This document shows, piece after piece, positions 1 through 9,824 of a DNA stretch of 64,000 nt. The notes below the pieces were generated by a model that saw nothing but the letters and a program-made list of their open reading frames with translations, was not told the DNA's origin and searched no databases. Positions within the stretch are counted from its first letter, which is position 1. Each line of letters opens with the position of its first letter. The stretch is from assembly GCA_029237695.1 (NCBI GenBank), contig JAQRGA010000165.1, forward strand, positions 186,001 to 250,000, written 5' to 3'. Made by a program: the position numbers and the translations under genes. The DNA comes from Conchocele bisecta (taxonomy: Eukaryota > Mollusca > Bivalvia > Lucinida > Thyasiridae).

Positions 1-370
1 ATTCATTGCATTTGCGTTACTATATAGTCTCACCAGTGCTCTAAATCATTGATCTCTGATCAGCGAATTTATTTGTGATATTGTGCAAATTTATTTATAC
101 GGATTTATTTGTGACATAAATGTGCTCTCATACGGAAAATCTTACAGTAATTTAAAAGTGAAGGTGTAATATTTATTAAAACAAAAATAAATCATTAAAC
201 TATTCTGATAACTATATAAATTAGTAAGAATAAACATCAAATTATGGCTAATCCGTGTGGTAACTGTAACAAAAACTGCGATAAATGTGAAGGATGGTTT
301 CATTTTAAATGTCAAACTCTTACAAAACAGCAATTTACATCTCTCCCAACCCACCCCCAATGAATAGTAC
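1..370. other. Unassigned AT-rich DNA
   Basis: No convincing coding region, RNA gene or element end is visible here. The stretch is AT-rich and leads directly into the tandem array that follows. Open frames in it lack any recognisable protein motif. Confidence 0.5.
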
Positions 371-374
371 AGTC

Positions 375-866
375 ATTAATTCTGTACACATATTGCATGG
401 AGCTTGTTGTCGCTTTTTCTTTACATATATCGTATGGAACTTGTTGTCGCTTATTCTGTAAACATATCGTATGTAACTTGTTGACGCTTATTCTGTACAC
501 ATATTGCATGGAGCTTGTTGTCGCTTTTTCTGTAAACATATCGTATGGAACTTGTTGTCGCTTATTCTGTACACATATTGCATGGAGCTTGTTGTCGCTT
601 TTTCTGTAAACATATCGTATGGAACTTGTTGACGCTTATTCTATACACATAATGCATGGAGCTTGTTGTCGCTTATTCTGTAAACATATCGCATGGAACT
701 TGTTGACGCTTATTTTATACACATATTGCATGGAGCTTGTTGTCGCTTATTCTGTAAACATATCGTATGGAACTTGTTGACGCTTATTCTATACACATAT
801 TGCATGGAACTTGTTGTCGCTTATTCTGTACACATATTGCATGGAGCTTGTTGTCGTTTTTTTAAG
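375..866. repeat. Tandem array, ~37-bp unit (74-bp dimer)
   Basis: A unit of about 37 bp carrying the core TGGAACTTGTTGTCGCTTAT is repeated about 13 times. Two variants alternate (CATATCGTATGGAAC and CATATTGCATGGAGC), giving a 74-bp higher-order period. The open reading frames crossing the array on both strands are produced by the repeat and are not genes. This is a minisatellite; no function is implied by the sequence. Confidence 0.9.
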
Positions 867-1484
867 TAAAATGTATGCATCAATCAAGTTTCTGACGCAT
901 TTTCTATCTAACACAATATTTATATTACAATTGTTATCTTTATTATTGTAAAATTTGTTATAAAATACATAAAATAATGTTCTTGTCACGTCTTGACGCT
1001 TCTTGTCGCTTCTTTTCACTTCTTGTCGCTTTTTAGTGAGACCCGTGCCAGGTTCTACCCAGTTACCCCCTTTCTTCTTCCCGCCTCCCGTGCACCGGGA
1101 CACTGCGCGGAATTACAGGACCGTATTGGACCTAAGCAGTGTCCCATTTCGGCACACATTTATAGACATCCGTCCGCCCTGCACTTATATGTATCACATA
1201 AAACAAAATTCGGCCTTTATGGACTTATATGTCCGGGTATGGAAGGTCATCGAGCCAATTCCCACCCTTAAATATAACACAAAAAAAACAATTTGTTATA
1301 GCCGATAATAATAGTCTTTTATAGATTTGAATAAATATAGCACATGTAGACAATAACACGATGGCGAACAGTGTAGTTCTTGATCAGACTGCGAATTCAG
1401 TTATGTGCTGGCTGGCTATATGGCAAGAAATAAATTACATGTTTTAAGTTACAGTATGGCTACAAAAACAAATATATAGATTGC
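867..1484. other. Unassigned DNA with minor short repeats
   Basis: A short cluster of CTTCTTGTCGCTT-like words lies at about 990-1036, an echo of the preceding array. A GAACAGTGTAG...GATCAGACTG motif at about 1367-1395 anticipates the repeat family downstream. No coding sequence is supported. Confidence 0.5.
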
Positions 1485-1745
1485 AAAATGGGAAACAGTG
1501 TAGACCCTAATCAGACTGTGAATGCAAGTTTCCCCTCTAGATATATAGCCTCAACAAGTGATTATGTACAAGATGGGAAACAGTGTAGATCCGATCAGAC
1601 TGTGTGTGCAAATTCCAAATTATAGCATCAACAAGTGGCTTTTTATGTACAAGATGGGAAACAGTGTAGATCCTGATAAGACTGTGTGGGCATATTCCAA
1701 TATATCTATATCATCAACAAGTGGCTATGTACAAGATGGGAAACC
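1485..1745. repeat. Tandem copies of an ~82-bp repeat
   Basis: The word GATGGGAAACAGTGTAGA recurs at about 1488, 1573, 1654 and, partially, 1736, a period of 81-85 bp. Each unit also holds an ATCAGACTGTG segment and a CATCAACAAGTGGCTATGTA segment. The last unit is interrupted by the left end of E1, so E1 inserted into this array. Related GTAGA...GATCAGACTG words occur at 21500 and 32840, so this is a dispersed repeat family of the host. Confidence 0.8.
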
Positions 1746-1749
1746 ATAT

Positions 1750-1899
1750 AGTAGTATAAAGGGAGTCGAAATAATACCACATTAGGTGTTATAACATTCA
1801 GCCCTTTATACTACCCCCACCACCCCCGAACAATTCAAAAATTGGTTAACGAGAAAATTGTATCCGACAGCAAATTTATGAATTTTGTAGAAAATAATT
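1750..1899. repeat. E1 left TIR with terminal palindrome
   Basis: The sequence matches the reverse complement of 17936-18086 with only scattered differences. Its outermost 65 bp (1750-1814) form an imperfect palindrome: AGTAGTATAAAGGG at the tip reappears inverted as CCCTTTATACTAC. A CCCCCACCACCCCCG run follows at about 1814-1828. The same layout is found at the left end of E4. Confidence 0.92.
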
Positions 1900-1916
1900 T
1901 TCTAATTTTTACAAAA

Positions 1917-2219
1917 TTAATTGCAATGTGCCGCGCGTGATAGTTTATATTTCAACACCCCATTTTCCTCCTCCAATATAGCTAATTTATTTCGCAGATC
2001 AGCAACTAATTCTACCAGCTCTAGTCTACCCCGCTCACCTTTAGCCACAGGGCAGCGTAGTTGTTTATGTCTACAAAGAGTTTGGGCACTAACGAATGTA
2101 CAAGGGCATCTGGGGCATTGAAATTGTGGGGCGACACAAGGAAATTTTCTATGTCTCGATAGATGCCTTCGTAGTTAGTCTTTACGCGTAAACGTCTTAC
2201 AACAAGTCTCACACTCCAT
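1917..2219 (-). pseudogene. Broken zinc-finger/coiled-coil small protein
   Basis: Read on the minus strand from an ATG at 2219, the first codons give a CxxC pair typical of a C2H2 finger. An in-frame TAA follows within about 15 codons. In neighbouring frames the finger's two histidines and then a second C-x2-C...H...C finger can be seen, followed by a leucine- and glutamate-rich stretch that looks like a coiled coil, ending at 1917. So this is a two-finger protein carrying at least one stop and one frameshift. Its place next to the TIR parallels the zinc-ribbon gene of E2/E3, which suggests a shared accessory or regulatory position. The function is unknown. Confidence 0.55.
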
Positions 2220-2244
2220 TATATATGTATATGTATATGTTTAT

Positions 2245-2316
2245 ATTCAATTGGACGTGAACAAAAACATGATGTCCAATTGAACAGATACATTTAATAG
2301 GTTATATACTGAAAAT
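2245..2316 (+). promoter_or_regulatory. Probable PolB promoter segment
   Basis: CAATTGAACAGATACATTTA followed by ATAGGTTATA lies just upstream of the PolB start. Nearly the same block precedes the small terminal gene of E4 (about 60578-60612). A reduced version precedes the homologous gene at the right end of E1. Sharing in front of different genes argues for a transcriptional signal. TTGGACGT and its inverted form ATGTCCAA flank it. The assignment rests on conservation only. Confidence 0.45.
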
Positions 2317-5300
2317 ATGATAACGCCAGAAATCGAAAGTTTGAGAAGAGAAGCCGAATCTCTAGGGATTACTTATAGTAAACTGTTGAGAGTTAGGGGG
2401 TTGACAAAGCTGATAAACTCCACAAAGAATGAGGCGTTTATGAAGCGGTTTACCCGCGCCCACAAACGAGGAGCCTTTAAAGACCTCTCACTAGCAGAGG
2501 AAGTTGGTAACAGAATTCAAAAAGAAAGTATTGCGGGGTTAAGGGCTAGTGTAATAAAACCATCAAGCACCAATAATTTGTCCCAAATTAGACACACAGG
2601 TCACCCAATACCAAATAATAAGAAAAGATCTATAGGTCGCGCGATAGTGGAAAAAGGTGAAGAAATTTTGAGGGCTCATGATGAAACATTGGAAAAGGTA
2701 GAAAATGGAAGACGGGTAGTTACATTATCCTTTCGTAAAAACATTGACATTAACGAGTCTGAACGCATGTCCGATAAACTCGCTCCGTATCTAACAACCA
2801 ATTTTTATTTGAGATATTCATATTCTTACAAGCTAGAACATATGGAGGAAACTAAAAATGGAAAATCTATGACTATAATATTTCACAAAAATCTCGGTGG
2901 TAGCGAACCACTATCATCAATGAAAACCGTTAAAAAATGGCTGTCAGATAAGGAGCAAACACGAATAATGTCCGATAAAATAGACAGACCAAATACAAAG
3001 TGGAAGTTTATAAGATGGGTAGAGGTTTTTGTAAAGCTAATATAGGGCAGTAGGGGAATAGATTTGTGACTACAATCCAAAGAAGCAGCAGGAGGAGAAC
3101 TTCCAGAATGGTTGAGGTAATAGAAAAGGTAGTATTCTTTAGATAAGTATAATGACGACCTTTGTCTGTTCAGGTGTTTAGCTATGCACCTTGATAAAAA
3201 GATCAGACCTGACAGATGTACAGGAAGGGCGAAAGAACTTAGTAAGTAATATTTCGATAGTAATGTGGTTTCACCAATTCCTTTTTCAGATCTGAAAAAG
3301 GTTGAAGAGTTTTTTAAAATCGGTATAGAAGTATATCAACCGACACAAGGGGGTGTTTGGTGGTTGAAAAAGGTACCAGCGCACTATGATGCACTAGGTA
3401 ATAAACCAATGACAATAGGACTGTTTAATAATCACGCATTTCTGATATAAAAAACTAAAAACCTATCTAAAATTTACGCCTGCGATAATTGCAAACAGAA
3501 ATTCACGAAAGCGAGTAATATGAAGAGACACGGACCAAAATGTATGAAAGGTGAGACAAAAGTAATATGTGATGGTAATTATTTAGAGCGCCCGCGTTCG
3601 TCGTTCGAGAAAGCGTTCTACCAAAAGGTTCTAACAGTTATGGTGCGATCGATTGGATGTACTCTGTGGAAAAAGAAGGAGGGAATTCACATTCACCATG
3701 AACAGTGCGGACACGGGGGTGAAAGATGGATTTTAGGAGTTCCAGTAGATGGATACTGTTCAGAAACCAATACCGTTATACCTAATATCACGGCTGTTAC
3801 TGGCACGGGTGTGAGATTCATGCAAAGGATAAAAAAGAAGAACGCGCATCCACAATGAGAAGAGATAAATTTATTAGGAGCAAAGAATTCAACCTAGTAG
3901 TTATGTGGGAATGCGAATTTCAAAGAACGGGTAAAGATATAAAGATCGGTTGCGACACTACTCTTTATCCATATCAGATAGTATATGATTTTGAGGCGTA
4001 TCTCCAACCACCTAATTCTAAAGAATTACTTAAAACTCTCGGTAATCGTTTAGAATACGAGGCCGAGCACGTTCCGGTAAGTGTTAGTATAGGAGATAAT
4101 TTAACAGGAACCGTAACTCATATTTGTGATAAAGATCCTGCAAAACTTATAGAAAAATTCGTAGAAGATTTGAAAGTCAGGGGAAAAGATATAAGAGAAG
4201 AAGTGCGGTCAAGATATGGGTTTAATACAGAACATTTACGTAAACACCAAATCACCAAGATCGAGCAGTGGATAGATCAAGTACCGGTTATCGGTTTTAA
4301 TAGCAGTAAGTACGATATAAACTTAATAAAGAAATATCTAGTAGGTGAACTGTCATCAACAACAAAGAAAGTAATGGTTGGAAAAAGGGTGAACGCAACA
4401 ATATTTCTATTTACTCCAGAGTTTAGATTTCTTGATGTAATACTTTACCTAGGACCCGGTGTAAGTTACGATAGTTGGATAAAAGCCTACGATTGTAAAG
4501 GACAGAAATCTATCTTTCCTTACGAGTGGTTCGATTTCTACAGACAAGCTGGATTATCCAGGACTACCAGATATAGAGAATTGGTATTCCAAACTATCTG
4601 GGAAAATGTTAATAGATGAAACAGAATTAAGCAAATGTCGTAGAATTTTCAAAGAAGAGAATATGGAAACCTTCAGAGATTGGTTGAAATATTATAACGA
4701 TTTAGATGTAGCACCGTTCCTAGAAGCGGTGGAGAAAATGTGTGAATTTTATAAACACAGAGGTGTGGATATTTTCAAAGGTAACACTACCTGGAGTAGC
4801 AATATAATATTTATTGAGAGGAACCATTAAAGAACAAAACTCTTCAAAGACGATTATAACGGAGGATGCTCTATATGCACCAAAAGAAGAAACATACGAA
4901 ATGATGAAAGACGCTCTAGTTGGTGGTCCATCAATAGTATTTACACGATATGCAGAAGCCGGTGTTTCAAAGATTAGATCTAATTCCACAGGAATTAACA
5001 AACCTTGTAAGGCTATTTTTGGGTATGATGCAAACGCGTTATATTCATCTACGTTAAATAAAGATATGCCGTGTGGAAAAGAAACAATACATCATATAGA
5101 TTCCCCAAATAATCCTAAAGTTATTAAAAAGTTTTCTAAAAGGGTTTTATCCGGAGACTGGTTTCGGTTTGCGGAGGTGGATATAGAAGTTACACACAAC
5201 TTAAAAGATAAGTTTTCTGAAATGTCCCCAATATTTATAAACAGAGAAATAGATGTTGATGAGGTTCCAAAACACATGATACAATATTTGGAAGATACTG

Positions 5301-6289
5301 GAAGAACTGGAGGAAATGGAAGAAAATTGGTGGGATCTATGTCGGCCACCAAAGTACTGCTGTACGTGCCACTATTGAAATGGTATTTAAAACGTGGCCT
5401 AGATATAACGGGAGTTCATCGTGTTATAGATTATATTAGCGGGAAACCCTTCGAATGGTTCGCGAAAGAAGTTACAGCCGCAAGACGAACGGGGGATGTA
5501 GAACCAAATAAGAAACCGGTGGCTGACATAATGAAATTATTAGGTAATTCGTGTTGTGGAAAAATGATAGAGGCAAAAGAGAGACATTTAAATACGACAT
5601 ATACACAAGACGAAACCTGTGTTGACAAAGCATTAAGATCTGCATTCTTTGGCGATTTCGAAGAGATAGGAGATGCGTACGAAATATCTTCCCGAAAACC
5701 CCGGTGTGCAGTAAAGAGCCCCTTCCACTGTGGAATAGCGGTTTATCAACTAGCTAAATTGAGAATGTTGGAATTTTACTACGAATTTCTAGACAAATAC
5801 GTAAAAAGAGAAGACTTTGAATTAATACAGATGGACACGGATAGTATGTATATAGGAGTTAGTGGAAAAACGATAGAGGAATTGATTAGACCTAACTTAA
5901 TAGACGAGTTTGAAAAAGAAAAAAATAAATGGTTGGCTTGGGATAAATGGAGCGAAAGAGAGCCAGGACTTTTCAAAATGGAATTTAGCGGAGATAGGGC
6001 GATAGCGCTATCTAGTAAGTGTTATTTTGTAGAAAAAATTAATTCTATTAATAAAAACTCTGCGAAAGGAATGTCCAAGAGAACTAACAATTTAAATTGG
6101 GATAAATATAAACGAGTACTAAGTGAAATTACAGAAGATGGAAAACACATTATAGATGTAGCACAAAATATAGGATTTAAAATGAAAGACGGTGTTATGA
6201 AAACGTACTGTCAACACAAATTAGGACTCTCGGCGTACTACGATAAAAGACGCGTGTTATCAGACGGAATACATACAGAACCTCTCTAA
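2317..6289 (+). pseudogene. polB: Protein-primed family-B DNA polymerase, broken
   Basis: This would replicate the element using a terminal protein primer. The N-terminal 242 residues (2317-3045) are open. After that come a stop at 3043-3045, a disrupted stretch to about 3264, a stop at 3448-3450, and frameshifts near 3780, 4545 and 4790-4814. Features in order are a CxxC...H finger near 3480-3545, a nuclease-like block with HxxxCGHGGERW and VDGYC, the exonuclease-type YDFEAYL, and a clean 491-residue C-terminal piece from 4814. That piece holds polymerase motif A (YDANALY), motif B (LLGNSCCGK) and motif C (MDTDSMY), so the palm is intact. Similarity to the E2/E3 polymerases is clearly lower than for the integrase. 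Its stop overlaps the integrase stop on the other strand by 4 bp. Confidence 0.9.
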
Positions 6290-7315
6290 AGACTCTGTCG
6301 ATCCGGGGGCAGCTGGGTGTCAGAAGGCACCATAAGAAGTTCTTCGCGAACAAACCCGCGAGATGGACCATCAGCCAAATAGTAGAGCACGGGCTCATCG
6401 CGTTTGGAAATAGATCGATCTAGATGATATACATTGAGAGACCACACAGGATCCGTCGCGCGGCGGCTGCCACTTTCGAGCTCTCCCGGTTGATAGAGGT
6501 ACCAGACGGCAACATCCGATTGAAGTCGTTGCTCCTCTAAACCAACGGGTCGCCCTCGCGAGACGGCAGATGGCTTGCTCGTCACCTTTTTAGACTTGAT
6601 GACATCTACGGGCTTCTTGTCGATCAATCTGGTCACCTCTCCGTTCAATGCGGAGACCACGGCGGGCAGTCTGGCCACCCACTCGGTCGATCGCGAATGA
6701 GGGTCCCGCTGTGCAAGCATCAGCTCTTTGGCATATTGGTGACCGAACAGTCTCTCAGTCAGGGTTCGATTGAATCGCTCCACGATTCCCTGGTCTCGGT
6801 GGATGTTGACGCGGCCGCGTCTGACAGAAACGTTGCGTTTAGACAATAGATGAGAGACCGCGCCCATGAACTCGCGGCCGGGATCGACCTGAAGAAGATT
6901 CGGCCATTTGAGAGGACTCGGGAAAGAGCCTCGCCCACCTCCTTAGACTCTTTAGTGGCCAGCGGCTCAGCCCCTTATAACGACTCGCTACGTCAACGAT
7001 TGTCAGTGCGTACTTGTACGTTTTGCGACCGACGCGATCGTGAGGGAGAAACAGGAGATACGCTTGGTGAACTTGGTTCGGCACCGGCACGTCGAATTTC
7101 GGGCGTGGAATACTGCGAGGCGCGGGTAAATAGATCTGCCAGATGGCCTGCTTCTTCAGCCATTCCTTGACAGCGTTTTCTGAAACCTTGGTCGCCGCGG
7201 CGAGGTTCTTGATGGCCGCGAGTCCCTTCCAGTAGCCGCGGGGGCTGTAGCAAGTGTTTGCTAGCTTGCGCGCCAGGCGAACCGATAGTTTGGTATCAAG
7301 TTTGCGTGTGTCCAT
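6286..7315 (-). pseudogene. int: Retrovirus-type integrase (rve), frameshifted
   Basis: The product would insert the element by cutting and joining its TIR ends. The N-terminal half (7315 to about 6971) has a helix-turn-helix-like region and the motif TIVDVASRY. The C-terminal half holds VDPGREF and GIVERFNRTL, giving the second Asp and the Glu of the D,D-E triad, then an SH3-like tail with VLYYLADGP. One base is missing from a G-run near 6971, and 12 bp (four codons) are absent nearby compared with E3. The first Asp of the triad, HQAD in E2 and E3, is HQAY here (D to Y, GAT to TAT). It is therefore inactive twice over. The start ATG lies inside the preceding gene. Confidence 0.9.
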
Positions 7316-7670
7316 CGTATGCGAAGTATTCTAATATATCGGACAATCTCCAACATGCCCTCACCAGATCGTCCGGTAACTGCGTCGATAATAATAAACC
7401 TTTGTTGGAAGTACAATCATGATTGGGGGTTAAGTTTTTGCTCCTGTTCCAATCCAATCGTGATTGGATGAATTGGGGGAACTCGGAGGAAGCTAATTCG
7501 GAGGAATCTAACATCCGCTTTGCAAAAAGTGAGGCCGATTTTTCGTCCTCACGCCACGTCTCGAGAGAATCTCGGGCCAGACGAATCATACTCTTTGCAC
7601 CAGGTAAACGGTGTTTAAGGGCCGTGTAGCCTACATCGATCATAGCAAAATAAAGTTCGTCAACTGACAT
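7296..7670 (-). CDS. Conserved small protein of unknown function (124 aa)
   Basis: The start MSVDELYFAMIDVGYTALKH is conserved in E2 and E3. The protein is mostly alpha-helical in appearance, with WREDE and LPDDL motifs and no clear membrane segment. It is 17 residues longer than the E3 homologue because of an insertion near the middle that contains the palindromic word CCAATCGTGATTGG (7448-7474). Its last 20 bp overlap the start of the integrase in another frame. Position between integrase and the membrane-protein cluster is the same in all copies. I do not recognise the family. Confidence 0.7.
   Translation of the reverse strand: MSVDELYFAMIDVGYTALKHRLPGAKSMIRLARDSLETWREDEKSASLFAKRMLDSSELASSEFPQFIQSRLDWNRSKNLTPNHDCTSNKGLLLSTQLPDDLVRACWRLSDILEYFAYDGHTQT
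7448..7474. repeat. Short palindrome inserted in a coding sequence
   Basis: CCAATCGTGATTGG is flanked by a further CCAAT and AATTGG. It lies in the extra segment that separates this gene from its E3 homologue, and the frame is kept. It belongs to a family of CCAAT(C/T)nnGATTGG or CCAATTCnnGAATTGG palindromes found repeatedly in E1. Confidence 0.75.
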
Positions 7671-7721
7671 CGTTCTATATATATATATTTATAAAAAAAA
7701 AAAAAAGTTTTAAAATAATTA

Positions 7722-8154
7722 TTAATTAATTAATTTCGATTGGATATTGTAGGTGACGAGACCCACCACACCCATTCCCACGACGATGAACGCGATCTCG
7801 CGGTCTTTTTGGGATTCTGACGGTACATAGAAATCTGAAAGTTGGGGCTCGCGATCCATTGGATCAAGACTTTTATGTGGATATGCCAGCGCGTACTCGC
7901 GGTTGGCTTCTTCAACGTTCTGAAAAGTTTGCGCGGCGTGATTTTCGCGGCTCTTCGTTGACCCAGTCCAGATGGGCGGTTCGTTTTTTCGACCATGCTT
8001 CCTTTGCGCTATTGAGTTGTTCTACAGCTAAATCGTGACGCTTGCGCTCCTCATCCACGTTCGAGCTTCTCAATTTAGAGAATATAAAGTTGCTACCGCT
8101 GAACGCGAATGCGTTTACAAGCGCACCACCTACTATTACTGCGATTGAAGCCAT
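7722..8154 (-). pseudogene. Two-membrane-segment small protein, frameshifted
   Basis: The homologue in E3 (52865-53302) is a complete 145-residue protein with hydrophobic segments at both ends and a charged helical middle (DEERKRHDLA). Here the N-terminal segment IAVIVGGALVNAFAF and the helix are open down to about 7945. A small deletion then shifts the frame, and the C-terminal half with its second hydrophobic segment is readable in another frame to a stop at 7722. Probably a virion or host-membrane protein; no named family recognised. Confidence 0.75.
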
Positions 8155-8202
8155 TTATTTCCATATATTAACAGGTAGAATTCCAGCTTTAATTAGATAA
8201 TC

Positions 8203-8361
8203 TCAGGTCGCGAGCCCTACGTCTCTCACAGTAAAGTCCAATTTGGGGGCGGACCCTCCTAAGGCCATCTTTGATAGCCGTGCATACCCGATACTGAAAC
8301 CCGATATCACCACGGCGTGATAAAGCGCATTCACTATCATTTTACCATCTTGTTCAGCCAT
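8203..8361 (-). CDS. Tiny membrane protein (52 aa)
   Basis: The ATG at 8361 overlaps the stop of the upstream gene as TAATG, an arrangement repeated in E2 and E3. The sequence begins MAEQDGK, followed by a hydrophobic stretch (NALYHAVVISGFSIGYA) and a GGSAPKLDF motif. Homologues of 61 and 66 residues occur in E2 and E3; this one stops earlier, at a TGA at 8203-8205. Conservation in three copies supports it as a real gene. Function unknown. Confidence 0.65.
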   Translation of the reverse strand: MAEQDGKMIVNALYHAVVISGFSIGYARLSKMALGGSAPKLDFTVRDVGLAT

Positions 8362-8939
8362 TATTGCATATAAAAGGGATCGTGATTAATGTTTAAATGG
8401 GGTGCATCCAAATTCAACATTGTTAATGATTGATGTTTTGTAACTTTCTTCGGAACCGCAGCAATCGGGGATTGGTGTAACCTGTTGTTGAAACGGTAAA
8501 GCACATACAGGGTGCCCACAACCGACAGACCACCACCAACAACCCACGGGACCCAATCGAGATTGGGAGTTGGAGCAATCGGTTCCAATCCAACTCCAAC
8601 GGCAGTTGGTATTGGAGGAGAAACAGATGTCATCGGGTGTTTTGCTGTCTCCGTCCCCAATCTCGATTGGAGTTTGGCCTCTCGAAGCTCAGCGAGTATT
8701 TTATCTTGTTTAATTTTTCGGGTGGCAGACGCCGCCCGCCCAGCTGCCTGTCTTTTTGGGTTTTCATGTCGTGCAACCGCCCTCAACACTGTCGAACCCG
8801 ATTGCTCCAACTCCAATTTCGATTGGGTTGACGGTTCCGTTGGAGGATCAATCCCCATCAATTCACGAATTGGAGTTGGGGATGCAATCGGAGATTGCTG
8901 TTCCGTCACTCTCGCAGGTGTGTCTTGTGTCATCATCAT
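8361..8939 (-). CDS. Membrane protein with variable linker (192 aa)
   Basis: Begins MMMTQDTPARVTE (three candidate ATGs in a row at 8939, 8936 and 8933). It has a basic helical segment (ATRKIKQDKILAELREAK), one membrane span (WVVGGGLSVVGTLYVLY) and the conserved C-terminus DPFYMQ. Several short palindromes of the CCAATnnnnATTGG type (8552-8567, 8657-8670, 8813-8826, 8859-8873) lie in the linkers, and account for much of its extra length over the E2 copy. Its start overlaps the preceding gene and its stop overlaps the next start. Probably a virion membrane or scaffold component; no named family recognised. Confidence 0.65.
   Translation of the reverse strand: MMMTQDTPARVTEQQSPIASPTPIRELMGIDPPTEPSTQSKLELEQSGSTVLRAVARHENPKRQAAGRAASATRKIKQDKILAELREAKLQSRLGTETAKHPMTSVSPPIPTAVGVGLEPIAPTPNLDWVPWVVGGGLSVVGTLYVLYRFNNRLHQSPIAAVPKKVTKHQSLTMLNLDAPHLNINHDPFYMQ
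8552..8873. repeat. Cluster of short palindromes in a gene
   Basis: Four palindromes lie at 8552-8567 (CCCAATCGAGATTGGG), 8657-8670 (CCAATCTCGATTGG), 8813-8826 (CCAATTTCGATTGG) and 8859-8873 (CAATTCACGAATTGG). A mixed run of the same words lies at about 8576-8615. All fall in poorly conserved linkers of the membrane protein and keep the frame open. Confidence 0.75.
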
Positions 8940-9648
8940 TTATAATATTAGGGCTTATAGATAGTGGGCATATATGTAAAAATTGACAGTGTTTTCCCGT
9001 GGTCAACGCGGTTGTCAGCGGAGCTAAGTACATTCCAAACTTGTGATAAATTGAGCAGCAGGCTGTTCTGAGAGTGTGTCCTATAAAAGGGTCATTCTCT
9101 AGATCGCGAATCAACCCCGCGGTATCTGGTATAGGGAGAAGTATACTAACGGTGGTAGCGTACAAATGAATAGCCGCCGATCCGAGAGTTTTTGTCATCT
9201 CCGCACCTAATTTGGATTCGTATCGCGCATACATTTTATCGACCTTCGCATCTGACATCTTATCCACCTGACAAACTGAGAGACGCCTACCGAGATAATG
9301 CTCCGACTGTCCCCCAGCAACCAGCGCAGCCAGCCGCTCGCGTCGCGCCGCGTTATCTTTCGTATCGGCCCCAATCCTGATTGTAGTTGGAGTTGGAGCA
9401 ATCCCCAACGCCGTTGGAGATTGCGGTTGCTCTTCAAATTCGCGATTGGTGTTGGGGTTCAACTCCGTTGAGGTTTCTTCCATTAGCTGATCGAGAAGTT
9501 CGTCGCAGTTAATTTTTTTCAAAATTATTAATTTTACTATTCTGACAAGTCTCATAAGTCTAACATATTGCCAAGCGCACCACCCGATACTTATAATCAC
9601 CGTTATGCTCGCAACAAAGCTCACAGCGGAGCAACAAATTGTTAACAT
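8863..9648 (-). CDS. Conserved membrane protein (up to 261 aa)
   Basis: The N-terminus has a strong hydrophobic segment (FVASITVIISIGWCAWQYV). A low-conservation linker follows, then a conserved domain with YARYESKLGAEMTKTLG and LLPIPDTAG. In E2 the homologue ends right after KFGMY because of a TAA. Here that codon is a leucine codon, and the frame runs on 62 residues over the start of the next gene. Which end is ancestral cannot be settled from this window. The gene follows the ATPase on the same strand, behind a repeat-rich spacer. Confidence 0.65.
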   Translation of the reverse strand: MLTICCSAVSFVASITVIISIGWCAWQYVRLMRLVRIVKLIILKKINCDELLDQLMEETSTELNPNTNREFEEQPQSPTALGIAPTPTTIRIGADTKDNAARRERLAALVAGGQSEHYLGRRLSVCQVDKMSDAKVDKMYARYESKLGAEMTKTLGSAAIHLYATTVSILLPIPDTAGLIRDLENDPFIGHTLRTACCSIYHKFGMYLAPLTTALTTGKHCQFLHICPLSISPNIINDDDTRHTCESDGTAISDCIPNSNS

Positions 9649-9795
9649 TGTTAACCATTGTTCAGCATTTGTTCAACAATTAATTTTAAGAAAATTAGCA
9701 TTTGTTCAGCATTGTTCAGCAATTGCTAAGCATTGTTCAGCAATTGTTAAGCATTGTTCAGCATTTTGTTAAGCATTGTTAAGCAATTGCTTTGT
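9640..9795. repeat. GTTCAGCATT / GTTAAGCAATT spacer repeats
   Basis: About a dozen copies of 10-11-bp words of the form GTTCAGCA(A)TT or GTTAAGCAATT fill the gap between the ATPase stop and the next start. The same spacer with the same words is present in E2 at about 43355-43420, shorter. Conservation of a simple repeat at one site suggests a role in transcription or 3' end formation, but expansion by slippage is also possible. Confidence 0.8.
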
Positions 9796-9824
9796 AATTT
9801 TGTGCTTACTCCCCCCTTTGCAGA

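Noticed and set aside
397..609. Repeat-encoded ORFs in the 37-bp array
   Set aside because: They exist only because the repeat unit lacks stops in one frame.
1750..1755. Six-base target duplication CATATA for E1
   Set aside because: It requires the two TIRs to differ by one base at the tip, and the E2/E3 junction clearly supports 5 bp. The ambiguity is noted.
3043..3450. Introns removing the PolB stops in E1
   Set aside because: The stops and indels differ between copies, lack paired splice signals, and coding similarity continues across them. Decay explains them better.
6850..7170. Plus-strand ORF across the integrase gene
   Set aside because: An antisense shadow of the integrase; no independent motif.
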